This document shows positions 9,885-20,366 of a stretch of 64,000 nucleotides of DNA, piece after piece; the stretch's first letter is position 1; each line of letters starts with the position of its first letter. The notes under the pieces are model-generated. The model was not told the origin of the DNA. It ran no database searches and was given only the letters and a program-made list of their open reading frames with translations. Location of the stretch: contig OX621243.1 in the NCBI GenBank assembly GCA_951640165.1, positions 3,720,001-3,784,000 of the forward strand. Direction: 5' to 3'. The stretch comes from Pseudoips prasinana (taxonomy: Eukaryota > Arthropoda > Insecta > Lepidoptera > Nolidae). The position numbers and the translations under genes are program-made.

Positions 9885-10437
9885 ATTATTAAATAACCAG
9901 CCAAGTGCGAATCGGACTCGCGCACGAAGGGTTCCGTACCATTATCTATAACTAGCAGTGCCCGAGGACTTCGTTCCGCGTTATAAATAGGTATTTTTGT
10001 CCCTGCCCGTTTGTCCCGCGTAATACTTCGGGTTAAAAGTTCGGGATAAATAAATATTATGATGATGAATCATAGCCTATGACATTCCACAATAACGTAG
10101 CTTTCTATTGGTGAAATAATTTTGAAAAACGGTTCAATAGATCCAGAGATTACCCCTTACAACGTCACAAACTCACAACCTCACAAACGTTACCTCTTTA
10201 TAATATTAGTATAGAAAACAGCCAAAAAATTCACTTTTGTTGTATGGGAGCCTCCTTAAATATTTATTTTATTATGTTTTTTAGTATATGTTGTTAACAG
10301 AAATACATCATCTGTCAAAATTTCAACTGTCTAACTAGCACGGTTCATGAGATACAGCCTGGTGACAGACAGACAGCGAAGTCTTAGTAATAGGGTCCCG
10401 TTTTACCCTTTGGGTAGGGAACCCTTAAAACGTTGCA
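9885..10437 (-). mobile_element. Dispersed 'GGGTTCCGT' repeat split by a Helitron
   Basis: Left piece (about 9885-9948) has CCAAGTGCGAATCGGACTCG and AAGGGTTCCGTACC; right piece (about 10214-10437) has TTTGTTGTATGGGAGCC, ACAGACAGACAGCGAAGTC and GGGTAGGGAACCCTT. The same family occurs at 56333-56935. A Helitron-like copy in reverse orientation (9951-10213, ACTAGCAGTGCCCGAG to ATAATATTAGTATAG) sits between the halves. Non-coding. Confidence 0.6.
9951..10213 (-). mobile_element. Helitron-like copy
   Basis: ACTAG followed by a GC-rich decayed hairpin at one end, and TATAATATTAGTATAG at the other. Inserted within the 'GGGTTCCGT' repeat, so it is younger than that repeat. Confidence 0.6.
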
Positions 10438-10534
10438 GGAATATGTAAAAGATAAACTAAGGACTTCCGATACCCATCCTAAAGAGGATGACTTGTCGAC
10501 GAATAGCTGAGAAACATAAAAATAGAATGCATAC

Positions 10535-10600
10535 ATAAAATGTGTTTTTATTCATATCGACTTTGAAATGTTTTAAAGTAATCAGAACGTGGATTGCAGT
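10535..10600 (-). mobile_element. Retroposon tail fragment
   Basis: GTGTTTTTATTCATATCGAC then AAAGTAATCAGAACG and GCAGTATTAC, the same dispersed tail as 1335-1425. Confidence 0.5.
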
Positions 10601-10629
10601 ATTACAAGGTATTTAATTCTAAATAATAA

Positions 10630-10800
10630 TGACGGAAGACGCAGCGTGTGCAGGCCCCCTACAAGGTGGACCAATGATCTTGCAAGGGTCGCGGGAAGCC
10701 GCTGGATGCGGGCAGCGCAGGACCGGCTATTGTGGAGATCCTTGAGGAGGCCTATGCCAGCAGTGGACGTCTTTCGGCTGATATGATGATGGTGATGAAG
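10630..10800 (+). pseudogene. RTE-type LINE C-terminus fragment
   Basis: An open frame ends with GRRSVCRPPTRWTNDL, then RVAGSRWMRAAQDRLLWRSL and a stop at 10784-10786. This closely matches the C-terminus of the RTE protein at 47140-49434 (GRRSVGRPPTRWTDDL). The tail after the stop is GATATGATGATGG, as expected for RTE 3' ends. Only the last 50 or so codons survive, a typical dead-on-arrival truncated insertion. Confidence 0.8.
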
Positions 10801-10888
10801 AAATAATAGTTTAAAAGAAATCTATTATAGAAAACAAAACAAGAATATTTTTAATTAGATTTTATTGTAAATAAATGCGTTATCAATA

Positions 10889-10931
10889 TCATTTTCTTAC
10901 AAAGCACGCGGGGTGCTTTGTAAGAAAATGA
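10889..10931. repeat. Perfect 19-bp-arm hairpin
   Basis: TCATTTTCTTACAAAGCAC is followed after a 5-base loop (GCGGG) by its exact reverse complement. It would form a stable cruciform or RNA hairpin; no flanking terminator or gene is seen, so the role is unknown. Confidence 0.75.
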
Positions 10932-10934
10932 CCA

Positions 10935-11370
10935 TTTTATATGTTCCACGCTTTTTTACAATTAAATACGTTTTTTTATTGTCCAATCCTTTAGTTTGTT
11001 TTTCTATAAAATTACGTTAATTTTTTATATTTCAGTTAGAATTCTATAAAAACGTGTTTTTTGTTTTATAAAAAAAATATTTATCTCAAAACACTTGTTT
11101 GGTAATAACAAGAAATCGCTTATTCTGACTACCCTATTAAAGATAACGAGTCTAACTGAATTCAGTCACAGTCCTTGATAAGTATGCCAAATTTCAAGTT
11201 AATCAGACGTTTTGAAGGGGATTAAAAACATGTTCAAAGTTTCCATTATATACATATTAACATACGTATAAAGCTAATAAAAGCGTGTTAAAAATAAATT
11301 ATAATATCTGTGTCAGTTAAGTAGCAAATTTCTTGAGGTTAATTTCGAAATAGTTATTTATGGTTTTTAA
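10935..11370. other. No recognised gene
   Basis: AT-rich DNA. A GATAACGAGTC to CATGTTCAAAG stretch (about 11130-11240) has the look of a widespread lepidopteran repeat, but I cannot name it. Confidence 0.4.
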
Positions 11371-11374
11371 TACA

Positions 11375-11530
11375 TCATATCAGCCGAAAGACGCCCACTG
11401 CTGGACAAAGTCGCCCCAAAAATCTCCACAATTGCCGGTCTTGCGCTATCCGCATCCAGCGACTTCCACAAGATCATCGGTCCACCTTGTAGGGGGCCTG
11501 CCCAAGTTCCGTCTTCCGGTTCGCGGTGGC
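11375..11530 (-). pseudogene. RTE-type LINE C-terminus fragment, reverse
   Basis: Reading the minus strand gives the same end as 10630-10800, with a frameshift or deletion in the PPTRWTDDL region. On the plus strand it starts CAGCCGAAAGACGCCCACTG. Truncated copy of the family at 47127-49434. Confidence 0.7.
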
Positions 11531-12115
11531 CACTCGAAAACATTTTTAAACACTCTTTCAATATATATTATAGGTATATTTTGTACGTTATTACGGTCTC
11601 AGATCGATTTTACTATATCTTGTAATTTTTTATATTGAGATAAGAATTCAATATTACTATTATGACAGACCTTTGCTGCCTAATGACCGTCATTTTAATG
11701 CAACCACTGGGTTCAACGCCAACTAAGAAGACTCAGCGAAACAAACTCAGCGGGTGCATTTACTACAGGTCTTAATATGACCCAATTGTGACGCTCCGGC
11801 GAAACATACTCAAATGGGCATGTAGGTACAAGTTAAATATATCTGGCGTTCCAATTCGGAACTATTTCGACACAAATATGTTTACAATTTGATTTACCTC
11901 ACCCTCTTGTATGGTATGCTCACCGTTCAATGAGTAATGTCAGTACAAATAATTAGCCAGATGCTCTCACCGGTCCGTAAGTGATTGGCGAGGTTAAGCA
12001 ACTAGGCTCGCGGTCAGTCCATAGATGGGTGACCGCCAAAGTGGTTTAATTTGTGATCATGTCAGTTAAAGCTGTACTATAACAACCACTGACAACTGAT
12101 AAACATATTAAAATA
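11531..12115. other. No recognised feature
   Basis: No gene or repeat that I can support; about 11700-11870 has mixed base composition with AAGACTCAGCGAAAC but no homologue that I recognise. Confidence 0.4.
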
Positions 12116-12134
12116 TTTAGAATACATACATACC

Positions 12135-12265
12135 TATTATAGATATATTACACCCAGGCACAGAACAAAAAATCGCGCTCATCACAAAAGGATTTGTCTT
12201 GGGTGAGATCAAACCCAAGACCTGGGTTTAGCAGTCGGGGTCAATTACCACTAGACCAATAGGCA
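12135..12265 (-). mobile_element. SINE fragment (family A)
   Basis: TTACACCCAGGCACAGAAC then GCTCATCACA and GGGTGAGATCAAACCCAAGA, a minus-strand tRNA-headed SINE lacking its tail. Confidence 0.55.
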
Positions 12266-12286
12266 ATTGAAATAATTGTAATAATA

Positions 12287-12512
12287 TCTAGGGACAATGT
12301 CACACAGATCATCCTGCCCCAAACTAAGCAAAGCTTGTACTATGGGTACCAGGCGACGATGTACATGCTTATATAGATAGATAAATACTTATATACATAG
12401 AAAACATTCATGACTCAGAAACAAATATTCGTGCTCATCACACAAATATTTGCACTTACCGGGATTCGAACCCAGGACCAACAGCTTCGTAGGCAGGAGC
12501 ACTAAGCTACAT
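12287..12512 (-). mobile_element. SINE (family B), nearly full copy
   Basis: Four near-identical copies lie here, at 27088-27330, 34803-35040 and 43836-44072. On the minus strand the head reads GTAGGCACTTAG-like A box, then GGTTCGAATCCC B box, then GTAAGTGCAAATATTTGTG. The body has ATAAGTATTTATCTATCTAT and the tail is GTACAAGCTTTGCTTAGTTT. Transcription would be by RNA polymerase III and mobilisation by a LINE. This copy has a short deletion in the head. Confidence 0.8.
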
Positions 12513-12539
12513 TATTACTTCATTAAGGATTACATGGAA

Positions 12540-12797
12540 TCCTACTAATATTATAAACGTGAAAGTTTGTAAGTATGGATGGACGTTTGTTACTCTTTCA
12601 AGTAAAACCTACTGAATGGATTTTAATGAAACTTTACAATAATATAACGTATACATCAGAATAACACATAGGCTACAATTTATAGAGATACTTTGTGAAT
12701 TGTCCAAAATATGACAATAAATGTCAAGAACGTAGTAAAAAATCTACCATCTGCCAACTATTCCGGCGTGCACTGCTAAAACCGCTAGAGGTACACA
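12540..12797 (+). mobile_element. Helitron 5' part (non-autonomous)
   Basis: Starts TCCTACTAATATTATAAACG and continues with GTTTGTTACTCTTTC, ACTGAATGGATTTTAATG and ACACATAGGCTACAATTTAT, the body of the lepidopteran short Helitrons. The 3' hairpin and CTAGT are absent; a second Helitron begins immediately at 12798. Confidence 0.7.
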
Positions 12798-13064
12798 TCC
12801 TACTAATATTATAAATGCGAAAGTTGGTGAGTATAGATGTACGTTTGTTACTCTCTTACGCCAAAACTACTTTAACCTTCCGCATACAAGGTGCAAAAAA
12901 TCTATATGCCATACAAGGTGGGGTCTAAATAACCCAAGTAGATTTTATGATTGTGCGAAAGTATATTGAAGTATGGACTTTAAAGGTGCATTATATGATT
13001 TTTGAAGATATAAGTAACAATAAAAAACAACAATAGTAAAGCTGTAATCAAAGGTTTATCAGTA

Positions 13065-13277
13065 ACTAGCTGTGCCCCGCGGTTTTACCCGCGTTAAACT
13101 TTATAAAATATGGCCTATGTGTTATCCTAACTATAAAAAATAGCCTATGTTCTTTCTCAGGGTCTAGACCATCTGCACACCAAATTTCATTAAAATCCGT
13201 TCAGTCGTTTTGGCGTGAAAGAGTAACAGACAGACAGACAGACAGAGTTACTTTCGCATTTATAATATTAGTTAGGA
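13065..13277 (-). mobile_element. Complete short Helitron inside the piggyBac
   Basis: In reverse orientation: ACTAGCTGTGCCCCGCGG (CTAGT end with hairpin) at 13065, and TATAATATTAGTTAGGA (TC end) at 13277. Both ends are intact. A (CAGA)n stretch lies near 13228-13246. It is the youngest layer of the three-element nest. Confidence 0.8.
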
Positions 13278-13459
13278 TTTGGGACTGAAAACAAGGCTTA
13301 GGTAACGTTATTAATATTTCAGGAAAAACATATCAGACTTTATGCTCCTTATAATCAACTAAAATATGCTTATAGAAAAATTACATTTATAAAAAAAGGA
13401 GATCACTGCATTTTGGAACTGTCTGCATAGTTAGTCTTTTCTAAAACAAGTATCACACT

Positions 13460-14080
13460 CCATATGGCTGTGGTCTAATCACAAGGCTATATGGCCTTTC
13501 TCGCATCCTCGGTTGGTTTTGCGTTCTTTAGTTCTTGGGCATTTCACACATCTTTGCCGGAAATTTGCGATTTTAGGTTGGGGTGCACTCTGTTCACCTA
13601 ACTGGTCTCCAATTCTCTTTCGCAACTCTCTTGGTAATTTTTCATTATCCTTTCTAGACTTTGAATGTTCATCCAATAGTGATAACGCTAGTTTCCTTAG
13701 AAACCCTCTCCTTGTATCGCTTTTTTATTGTCAATATTATTGTTCAGCATATGAATCACTATTGCATTTATACCTGCTTGGTTAAGTAAGCTATAAAAGA
13801 TTGTTAAAGGCCAGCGGTTCGCTTGCGTGACACATCATTTGTTCTGGCTAGTTTATCTTCAACATCGAAACCACTTTTTGTGGCATTGTAGAAGGTTACC
13901 GTAGAAGGTGTTTGTTTAGATCCAGTTGCAAGATCTATTTTAGCATCGTGATGCATTGAAGACATCAAGTACACCATCTTTATGGGCTTTGCCACATATG
14001 AAAGTGTTGGCACTCTTTTATATAGATATAATCGATAAGCATCGCTCAATCAACACATCTTTGACATGACTCCCCATTTT
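13460..14080 (-). pseudogene. piggyBac transposase C-terminal half, frameshifted
   Basis: On the minus strand, 14049-13804 reads YVAKPIKMVYLMSSMHHDA and then a block with VTFYNATKSGFDVEDKLA. This is the part of the piggyBac transposase holding the third catalytic region and the following conserved segment. A different frame continues with FYSLLNQAGINA; then 13676-13479 reads LPRELRKRIGDQLG and RCVKCPRTKERKTNRGCEKG. The last is the cysteine-rich C-terminal finger that binds transposon ends. At least two frameshifts and the missing N-terminal half make it dead. The expected Asp near 'GVD' is kept as FDVEDK. Confidence 0.82.
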
Positions 14081-14605
14081 ACAGTGTATTTATTAAAATA
14101 AATAGTTTGTTCTAAAGAAACATAAAGGATTATGTGAGATAATAAAAATAAAAGTCTCAAGTGTACATAAAATAATTATGTATGATCCATACAAGGTGGG
14201 GTCTCGCTGACCCAAAACAAGTGTATCACAGAAAAGAACTCGCACTGTTCTGATTCAACGAGACTAGTCGAAGTGGCAATGCCGCAATTCCAGCTACTAA
14301 AGCGCGCAAACCCGGTTGAAGCGTTATTAAAAAGATATTGGCATTTTTAAATGGCTGGGGTATGTGAGACCCCACCTTGTATGCGAAAGGTTAACGCGGG
14401 TGAAACCGCGGGGCGTAGCTAGTATGAGATAAAACAGACCGCATGAATGGACTGACTATGGGGTTAAATGTAGTTTCTTATCATGTACGCTTAATATTGT
14501 ATTAGACTTTACAACTTAATAGTGTTAATACGTAAGTGTTGAATAAATTTTAGTTCTCTTCTCTTCAGAATTAGTAGATTATTTTTAGACCACAAATCAA
14601 GTAAA

Positions 14606-14699
14606 ATAAGTGTCTGTATTCGCATATAAAGACTTGCATACTTTTAAATGAAATAGGTAAGTGTCTGAATTCGAATATATAGACTTGCATACTTTTAAA
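14606..14699. repeat. Short tandem duplication, about 57 bp
   Basis: AAGTGTCTGTATTCGCATAT and AGACTTGCATACTTTTAAA repeat once with small changes. Local slippage or duplication; no gene. Confidence 0.6.
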
Positions 14700-14789
14700 G
14701 TATCTGTTCCATGTCTAAAAACCGTAGGATACTCATAAGCTATATATAAAGACCTAGGAGTACCAGGGATGATGATGATGGTGATTAGT

Positions 14790-15115
14790 CTGATCGATTT
14801 CGGTCATGGCGACCATTTCAACTCCTCGTCGGTACGGCGTTGGTGCGCCCAAAGATGGCTGCTATAGCCAATCTTCTTAATAAAGTGTAGTACGCCCTAA
14901 GTACAGAGAGTTTCCCATCAACATAGTCGCGGGTTGTTCGGATTTCAGCTCATCGTATTTTGTATCGAGCTAGCCTTTTCTCTGCTCCAAAAAAACACGT
15001 GTATGCCTCTTGACAAGCCAGCGCCATTCCGGCCGATGTGCTGCCAATTCTTCATGGTTATTTTGAAACCAGGCTCGGGTAATATCTTCAAATGATTTTC
15101 AAGCCACCGGGGCTC
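14790..15115. repeat. Mixed-composition repeat of unknown class
   Basis: More GC-rich than its flanks, with TCGATTTCGGTCATGGCGAC, AAGATGGCTGCTATAGCC and TCCGGCCGATGTGCTGCC. It follows a (GAT)n run, an arrangement typical of LINE/SINE 3' ends read in reverse. No open frame identified. Confidence 0.4.
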
Positions 15116-16184
15116 CACAATAATCAGATCCAGAAATCAACCTCACTTTTTTCATAAAAAATCTTCCAACGTCCCCTACACTGAAAGATTTTTTCAATAT
15201 AAATAGTATGTATGTTATATTTCATTATGGACCCAATAATTACTCCTTGTGAAATCTGTAGTCGTTTGTTTAGTTTAAATATTCATATTGTCCTTCGCAT
15301 TTACTTGAAGTTGGGTATGTGTTGTTATATTTTTTACCGATAAAGTTTAGTTCCTAACTAGTAATTATATTAATTAGGTGCGCCGACACAGGTCACTTTC
15401 ATTTTGGGTTCATGTTTCAGTCATCGTACTATATACAACCAAAGACGTCTCATAAAATAATCGTATTTATTAGTCCAATGATCAATATATGCGAATGCAT
15501 ATATTAAAACCACTGGCACTAATACGACTCGTACTTTGGCCTGATACATCAACCTTATAATTAGCTCATCTCACTACCTCCAACAATTAATAGGAATGGT
15601 TAATAGTATCATGCCCTTAAATTCTGGCAAATGTCGGTATCTCAGCCAATGAGATTCCATTTAGAATAGTCATGATAAATAGCCAATGGTTCTTAGAAAC
15701 TCTCATTCAATGCTTCCAAATCGCATTCAGGTCAATCATAAATAGCAAACATGTGAATGAAAAGCAAACATTGTTAGAATTGTGTGCAAGGAGTTCCGTG
15801 TAAACGAATTGAAAATGGCATTTCAAAGTAGGTGAAATTTAAAGCTATTGTAAACAATACAAGAAATACTTATAACATTTTCTGCAATTCGAAGTAACAT
15901 ACTTAAAATTGGGAAATATAGAATTGCATTGTTGGGTGGGAACCCAATATGCAACATCCGTCAGTCCACATTTTAGCCATTATACTACGAACGAACTAAC
16001 TGCCCAAAGTTACAAGTATTTTTCTAACAACACAACGGAGATCTCTGCACGTGTCATTTATGACAAAAAATTATGATTTTGACTCATAAGCTCCAAAATT
16101 AGTTTTTTATTTTATTTTATGACACAATCTATTTGTTATCTACAATTAATGTATAGTTAATTTGTAATACCACAATAACTATTA
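15116..16184. other. No recognised feature
   Basis: AT-rich, no convincing frame. The phrase GCATTCAGGTCAATCATAAATAGC at about 15724-15746 recurs at about 16663-16686, so it flanks the LINE fragments between. Confidence 0.4.
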
Positions 16185-16612
16185 TTCATAGTACAAGCGC
16201 TTTTTTAAAGTCTATTTGAAGAAACCGTTTTTATTTATTTTATTTATAGAGACCATTCGAAAATACGCTACAGCTCATGAACATAGGCTTCTACATCATG
16301 TGAACATCGAGGCCATCCAGCTCCTCGACATTACAGAGCTAGTGAGACGTTTAAATAGAACAAAACCCCATGAACTTGTGTCGTGATTAGTGTATTAAGT
16401 GATTAGTGATAGCAATAATGTAATTATATAGAACACATGAACAAAGTGTCTACCCCTTAACAAATATGACTAAGGAAAGTCGGTGGACTGATTCTTAGAA
16501 TTAGTTATGTTTATGTAGAAGTTTAGGTTAATATAAAATTACTTATTAGTCTCTAGACTAGATTGTAATACACATAGATACTATACTTGGTACTTTATTA
16601 AATAAATAAAAA
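16185..16612 (+). mobile_element. LINE 3' fragments with simple tails
   Basis: A retroposon tail (16185-16250, AAGCGCTTTTTTAAAGTC to TTTATTTATTTTATTT) is followed by a C-terminal LINE coding remnant. The frame from about 16249 to 16385 reads Arg-Lys-Tyr-Ala, AHEHRLLHHVNIEAIQLLD, then RRLNRTKPHELVS and a stop, like the end of Jockey-type reverse transcriptase proteins. A poly(A)-rich AAATAAATAAAAAAAATA tail ends near 16612. Truncated and non-functional. Confidence 0.6.
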
Positions 16613-16619
16613 AAATATA

Positions 16620-18540
16620 TTAAGTTATTTTTCGTGATTCATTCAAACTCGTAAATTCAAAGTTGCATTCAGGTCAATCATAAATAGCAAGCATGTATAA
16701 TCAGAGAATTGCGAATAATGCTATAAAATTCAAATTAAATGTAATATAATGCCAATCATTTTAATAACTTCTAACTCGAAAATATCTGGTTTCAATCTTT
16801 TGAACTACTTTACGAGTGAACTTTTAAACCGACACTATAACAAAAAATAAGTCTATATTCTAAAAAAAATATTTTATTTGTTTAAATAATATATTCGGTA
16901 TCGATGTAACGATTTTATTCATCCCATTTCTATTGTGTTATTTTATATTTTAACTCCTGTCTTAGCCTTTCAACATGTTGACTAACTACACATTAGTCAT
17001 TACTAAGATTTCTAGCGGATATTCCGATGTGGTACGAGGAGTCTAAAATAGAACTAACCAGCACAACAATCCATAGCGTGTGCAGGGTTTTGGCACTAAT
17101 TTCTATACTTTCATGTCACTAACACCGGAGTAATTGAGTTAAAAGGTTTACTTAGAGAATGACAACTGTTGAAACATGATGCGATTTCAAAAATAAAAAT
17201 GATAAACCACAAAATATTTTTGTAGGAACAAACATATTTGAATATGACACACTGCTGAAAAATGATGCCTCAGAATCTGCAGCAGCAAACACTCAAACCG
17301 TCGTAATATTAAGAGGCAATAAAAAGGTATCACGTGAAGACACCGCAGACTAAGTCCACTTTATGGCAGACGACAGAGACTATAAAGCAAAACACACAAC
17401 ATCTACAAATAATCTTGCGGTAGGTAAAACAATTTGAGATGCAATAATAGAAGTGATACGAGGAGAAAATAGCGATTCGTGCAATGACCTCGAATTTTCC
17501 ACACTTTCCGTGTATCTTCTAAGCGATTTATCTAATTACGTCATTGGTATAAACGTGGGAGCTGATGACGACAAGGCTAGTCTCGAGTCAGCTGTACTAC
17601 CCATCCGTATATTTGAAGTTAAATTGCTCATATCGCTAATTTATGTGTATGTTCACGAATTTATAACAAACGATACTAAAATTGGAACGGAATTGGACTC
17701 GAAGATAGATACGTAGATTTCCTAGATTATAGAAAACAAAAGAATTGTTTAATGCTGAGGTGAAATTTTAGCTAGCCTGTATAAAATTTATTATTTATCG
17801 CACTACCTAATTACTGCCATCCCGGTGTCCTAGAAGAATATTTTTTGTAGGAAAAGGGTAAACAAACGCGGTTCGAAATGTTTGCATTAGATACGTCTTA
17901 GCTAAACAATCGCAATGTAATTTCGTCTTGAGCTTTTTTATGACAACTAGTAAATGTTAGCAATGATACCAGATAAAATTTGAATGAAGCAATGAAGACG
18001 ACCGCTGGCCGTCAGCCAGGACACAGAGGGTTGCGTAGCATTTAAAATAGGGGGCGCCGGCGCCGACAGTTTGGCTAGACGGGGAAGTTAACCGAGGGAA
18101 CCAAAGTACAATAAAGGCAATAGAAAAATTAAACGGTGTAATATATAACAAGATTTTCATTGTTTAGGGCGATTTAATTTGACATGAAGTGGGACAGATT
18201 TATTGTTATGTTAGCTTCTTATACTTCATTAGCTTTCTTTTCGCATTTAGCTTCACTATCATTAGCCATTAAAACGCGGGGTCTAGTTTTAAATAAAATG
18301 GTCTGAAATAATATATAATTTTACTTTGGTTTACTATATCGAGCAGTCAAACATTTTGGATTTATAATTAGGACGGATGATGCAACTTTGGATTTGATTT
18401 CAATGGAAACTTCGAGTCTTACCCGATCATATGTGTCATATGACATTGGTCCGGTACGATAAATCCTAATTATATTCCGCGTAAAATATTTATATACAAT
18501 AGGTATAGGACCTGGCTCAAGCCAGGTCTTATGGTCTTCT
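16620..18540. other. No recognised gene
   Basis: An 87-codon frame at 17453-17716 (plus strand) has no domain that I recognise and sits in a decayed context; it could be chance or a transposon relic. GGGGGCGCCGGCGCCGAC at about 18050 is a small GC-rich island. Otherwise plain AT-rich DNA. Confidence 0.4.
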
Positions 18541-18544
18541 TGGT

Positions 18545-18785
18545 TTTATAAGGAAATCAGAGTACAATTTCTAGGATTTCTATCTCCAAATTTTATTTTC
18601 AAATATTCGAAAACACACCTTGATTTTATAAGGCAATCAGAGTACTATTTCTAGGAATTCCATCTCCAAATTTTATTTTCCAATATTTGAAAACTCATTC
18701 TTGATTTTGTGATGAAATTAGAGCATGAATTCTAGGAGTTCCATCTCCAAATATTTTTTACCAAATTTCGAAAACTCATATAATA
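18545..18785. repeat. Tandem repeat, about 81 bp x 3
   Basis: TTTATAAGGAAATCAGAG, TTTATAAGGCAATCAGAG and TTTGTGATGAAATTAGAG start successive units. Each continues with TTCTAGGA, TCCATCTCCAAAT and a CGAAAAC stretch. Divergence of 10-15% between units suggests an old expansion. Confidence 0.75.
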
Positions 18786-18789
18786 ATGT

Positions 18790-19135
18790 CCTCCTATAAG
18801 GCAACAGGTTTCAATGGAGACTAGTCATCTGCGCGGGGCATATTATAGCGCAAACAGAGGGCATTTACTATTACATCACTCCAATGATCCGGAACGACTA
18901 ACAGCACAACCAGATAGAGGTCGGCTACAGGACCACACTTTACGTCTTTTGTCTTTTTACCTTCTCCAAAACACGGGGGTGTAAAACCGCCAACTCTCAG
19001 ATTTCAAGCTGCTACTGAGATATTTTGTTAACAGAAAATCTCAAAATCACTTTTAGGTCCGACCAGGGATTTGAACCCAGTATCTCATTATCTGCTGTTG
19101 AACACGCTACCGATAGACCAAAGGGAAGTCAAAAG
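18790..19135 (-). mobile_element. SINE (family C), head plus body
   Basis: On the minus strand the tRNA-like head is at 19130-19035 with TTGGTCTATCGGTAGCGTG and GGGTTCAAATCCC. The body that follows passes TAAAAGTGATTTTGAGAT, AGTTGGCGGTTTTACACCCC and CTCCATTGAAACC. Related copies: 1795-2010, 36238-36490, 55845-55990 and 61985-62230. Confidence 0.7.
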
Positions 19136-19597
19136 CGAAAGCTTACTTTAATATTTAAAGCTAGACAACCAATATCTTGCCATATTTTGTCCTGTACGTC
19201 TTTTAATACACTTGTCACAAAATCCCTTATATATCCATTTTTGTAAACGAAATACTTAATCCCAAAATCATTATCAAAATTGATAACATAACTCAATTCG
19301 AACATCCAATCAAACGCATATTCAGATAAGACAAACTATTCGAAGCTCATCAAAGCCCTGGCACGCACACACTAATTACATGCACACGCTTCTGAATCAG
19401 AATGTACATTCGATGATTAATGTCCTACTGCACTTCAGTTAAAAATATACATGAACATAACACTATTCCATTCAATGTCATTGTTATATCAGAACGGGAA
19501 CAGATGACATAAAAACCGAATATACTCTTGCAACAAGGTTGTAGTAAAAATAAATATGATGCTACTACCATCACCATCATCCATTAGTACCTCATTG

Positions 19598-20095
19598 CAT
19601 CAGCTTAAATACATCCACTGCTGGAAAATCCCCCAATGAATTATATTCATTCGTATGAAGGGGTATGATACAATCACGACTTTTGGAAAACGGGTTAGTA
19701 AAGACGCTGCTGCCCGTTCTCTGGTAGATAATCTCTCGGGACGATTTCTGTGCCCCTACGGAAAAAGATGATGTCATAATATTTGTTGAAAAAGCCGCTA
19801 AAAGTATTAAATGACTCGGTTTATAAAAAAAATTGCTGTGAGGCTGACAGCAAAGAATATCACTACCCTATTTCATTCCGTAGGGGGTGTAAAAATCGAC
19901 CCGAGTGAATATCTCCCAGGGGACGGGCAGCATCGTCTCTATGAGTACCATGACTATCATACTGCGATCGCCAACCCGTCTACCTAGCGTGGTGATTATG
20001 GCGGATCCCTCCAAATTATGGACAGAACTCCATCGCAGAAATCTTTTGGGGAAGCCTTTGTCCAGCACTGGAAGTGATTAGGCTGACACGATGAT
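19598..20095. repeat. Inverted pair of a dispersed 220-bp repeat
   Basis: A plus-oriented copy (about 19598-19768) and a minus-oriented copy (19862-20095) of one family. Shared landmarks are CCACTGCTGGA, GACGGGTTGGCGATCGC (inverted as GCGATCGCCAACCCGTC), GCTGCCCGT and CGGGACGATTTC. Other copies: 36565-36833, 41528-41668, 55398-55605 and 63505-63715. The end with CCACTGCTGGACAAAGGC is shared with RTE LINE 3' ends, so this is likely a SINE that uses an RTE-like tail. Confidence 0.65.
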
Positions 20096-20366
20096 GATTA
20101 AAAAAACTCCCACATGTAATCCAAAAAGATCTGATTTGTTGTCACAACAAATCAGCACGTGATGTAATGTTATATCATCCAATCTTTCGAAAATGAATCC
20201 AACAACAAGCAATATTTGGTCCTATGTTTATACTATGTTTGGTCGTAATATGTGAGATCTTGCCTCTGAAGCTATTTCAATTTGGGCACTACATTTTAAA
20301 CTCAATGATTTCTGTCAAATTTAAATGCTTTCAACGCTAAGAATAAATTTAAAATAGACAAATATA

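Larger units (their letters stand above)
12876..14390 (-). mobile_element. piggyBac-type transposon, internally deleted
   Basis: Flanked on both sides by TTAA (12872-12875 and 14391-14394), the hallmark piggyBac duplication. Terminal inverted repeats: left CCTTCCGCATACAAGGTG, right in reverse complement CCTTTCGCATACAAGGTG (17 of 18 match). The subterminal word CATACAAGGTGGGGTCT recurs directly at 12910-12926 and 14188-14204 and inverted at 14367-14383. At 1515 bp it is much shorter than the usual 2.4 kb or so. It carries only the C-terminal part of a transposase and a Helitron insertion. Confidence 0.88.
12798..14423 (+). mobile_element. Helitron split by a piggyBac element
   Basis: The 5' end TCCTACTAATATTATAAATG is at 12798 and the 3' end, GCGGGTGAAACCGCGGGGCG then TAGCTAGT, closes at 14423. 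The interior is occupied by a piggyBac element (12876-14390). Only about 75 bp of Helitron 5' sequence and about 33 bp of 3' sequence remain outside the two TTAA sites. So either this Helitron was a strongly shortened form or internal DNA was lost. Confidence 0.75.

Noticed and set aside
17453..17716. 87-codon frame that might be a gene
   Set aside because: No recognisable domain, no splice signals that I trust, and decayed surroundings.
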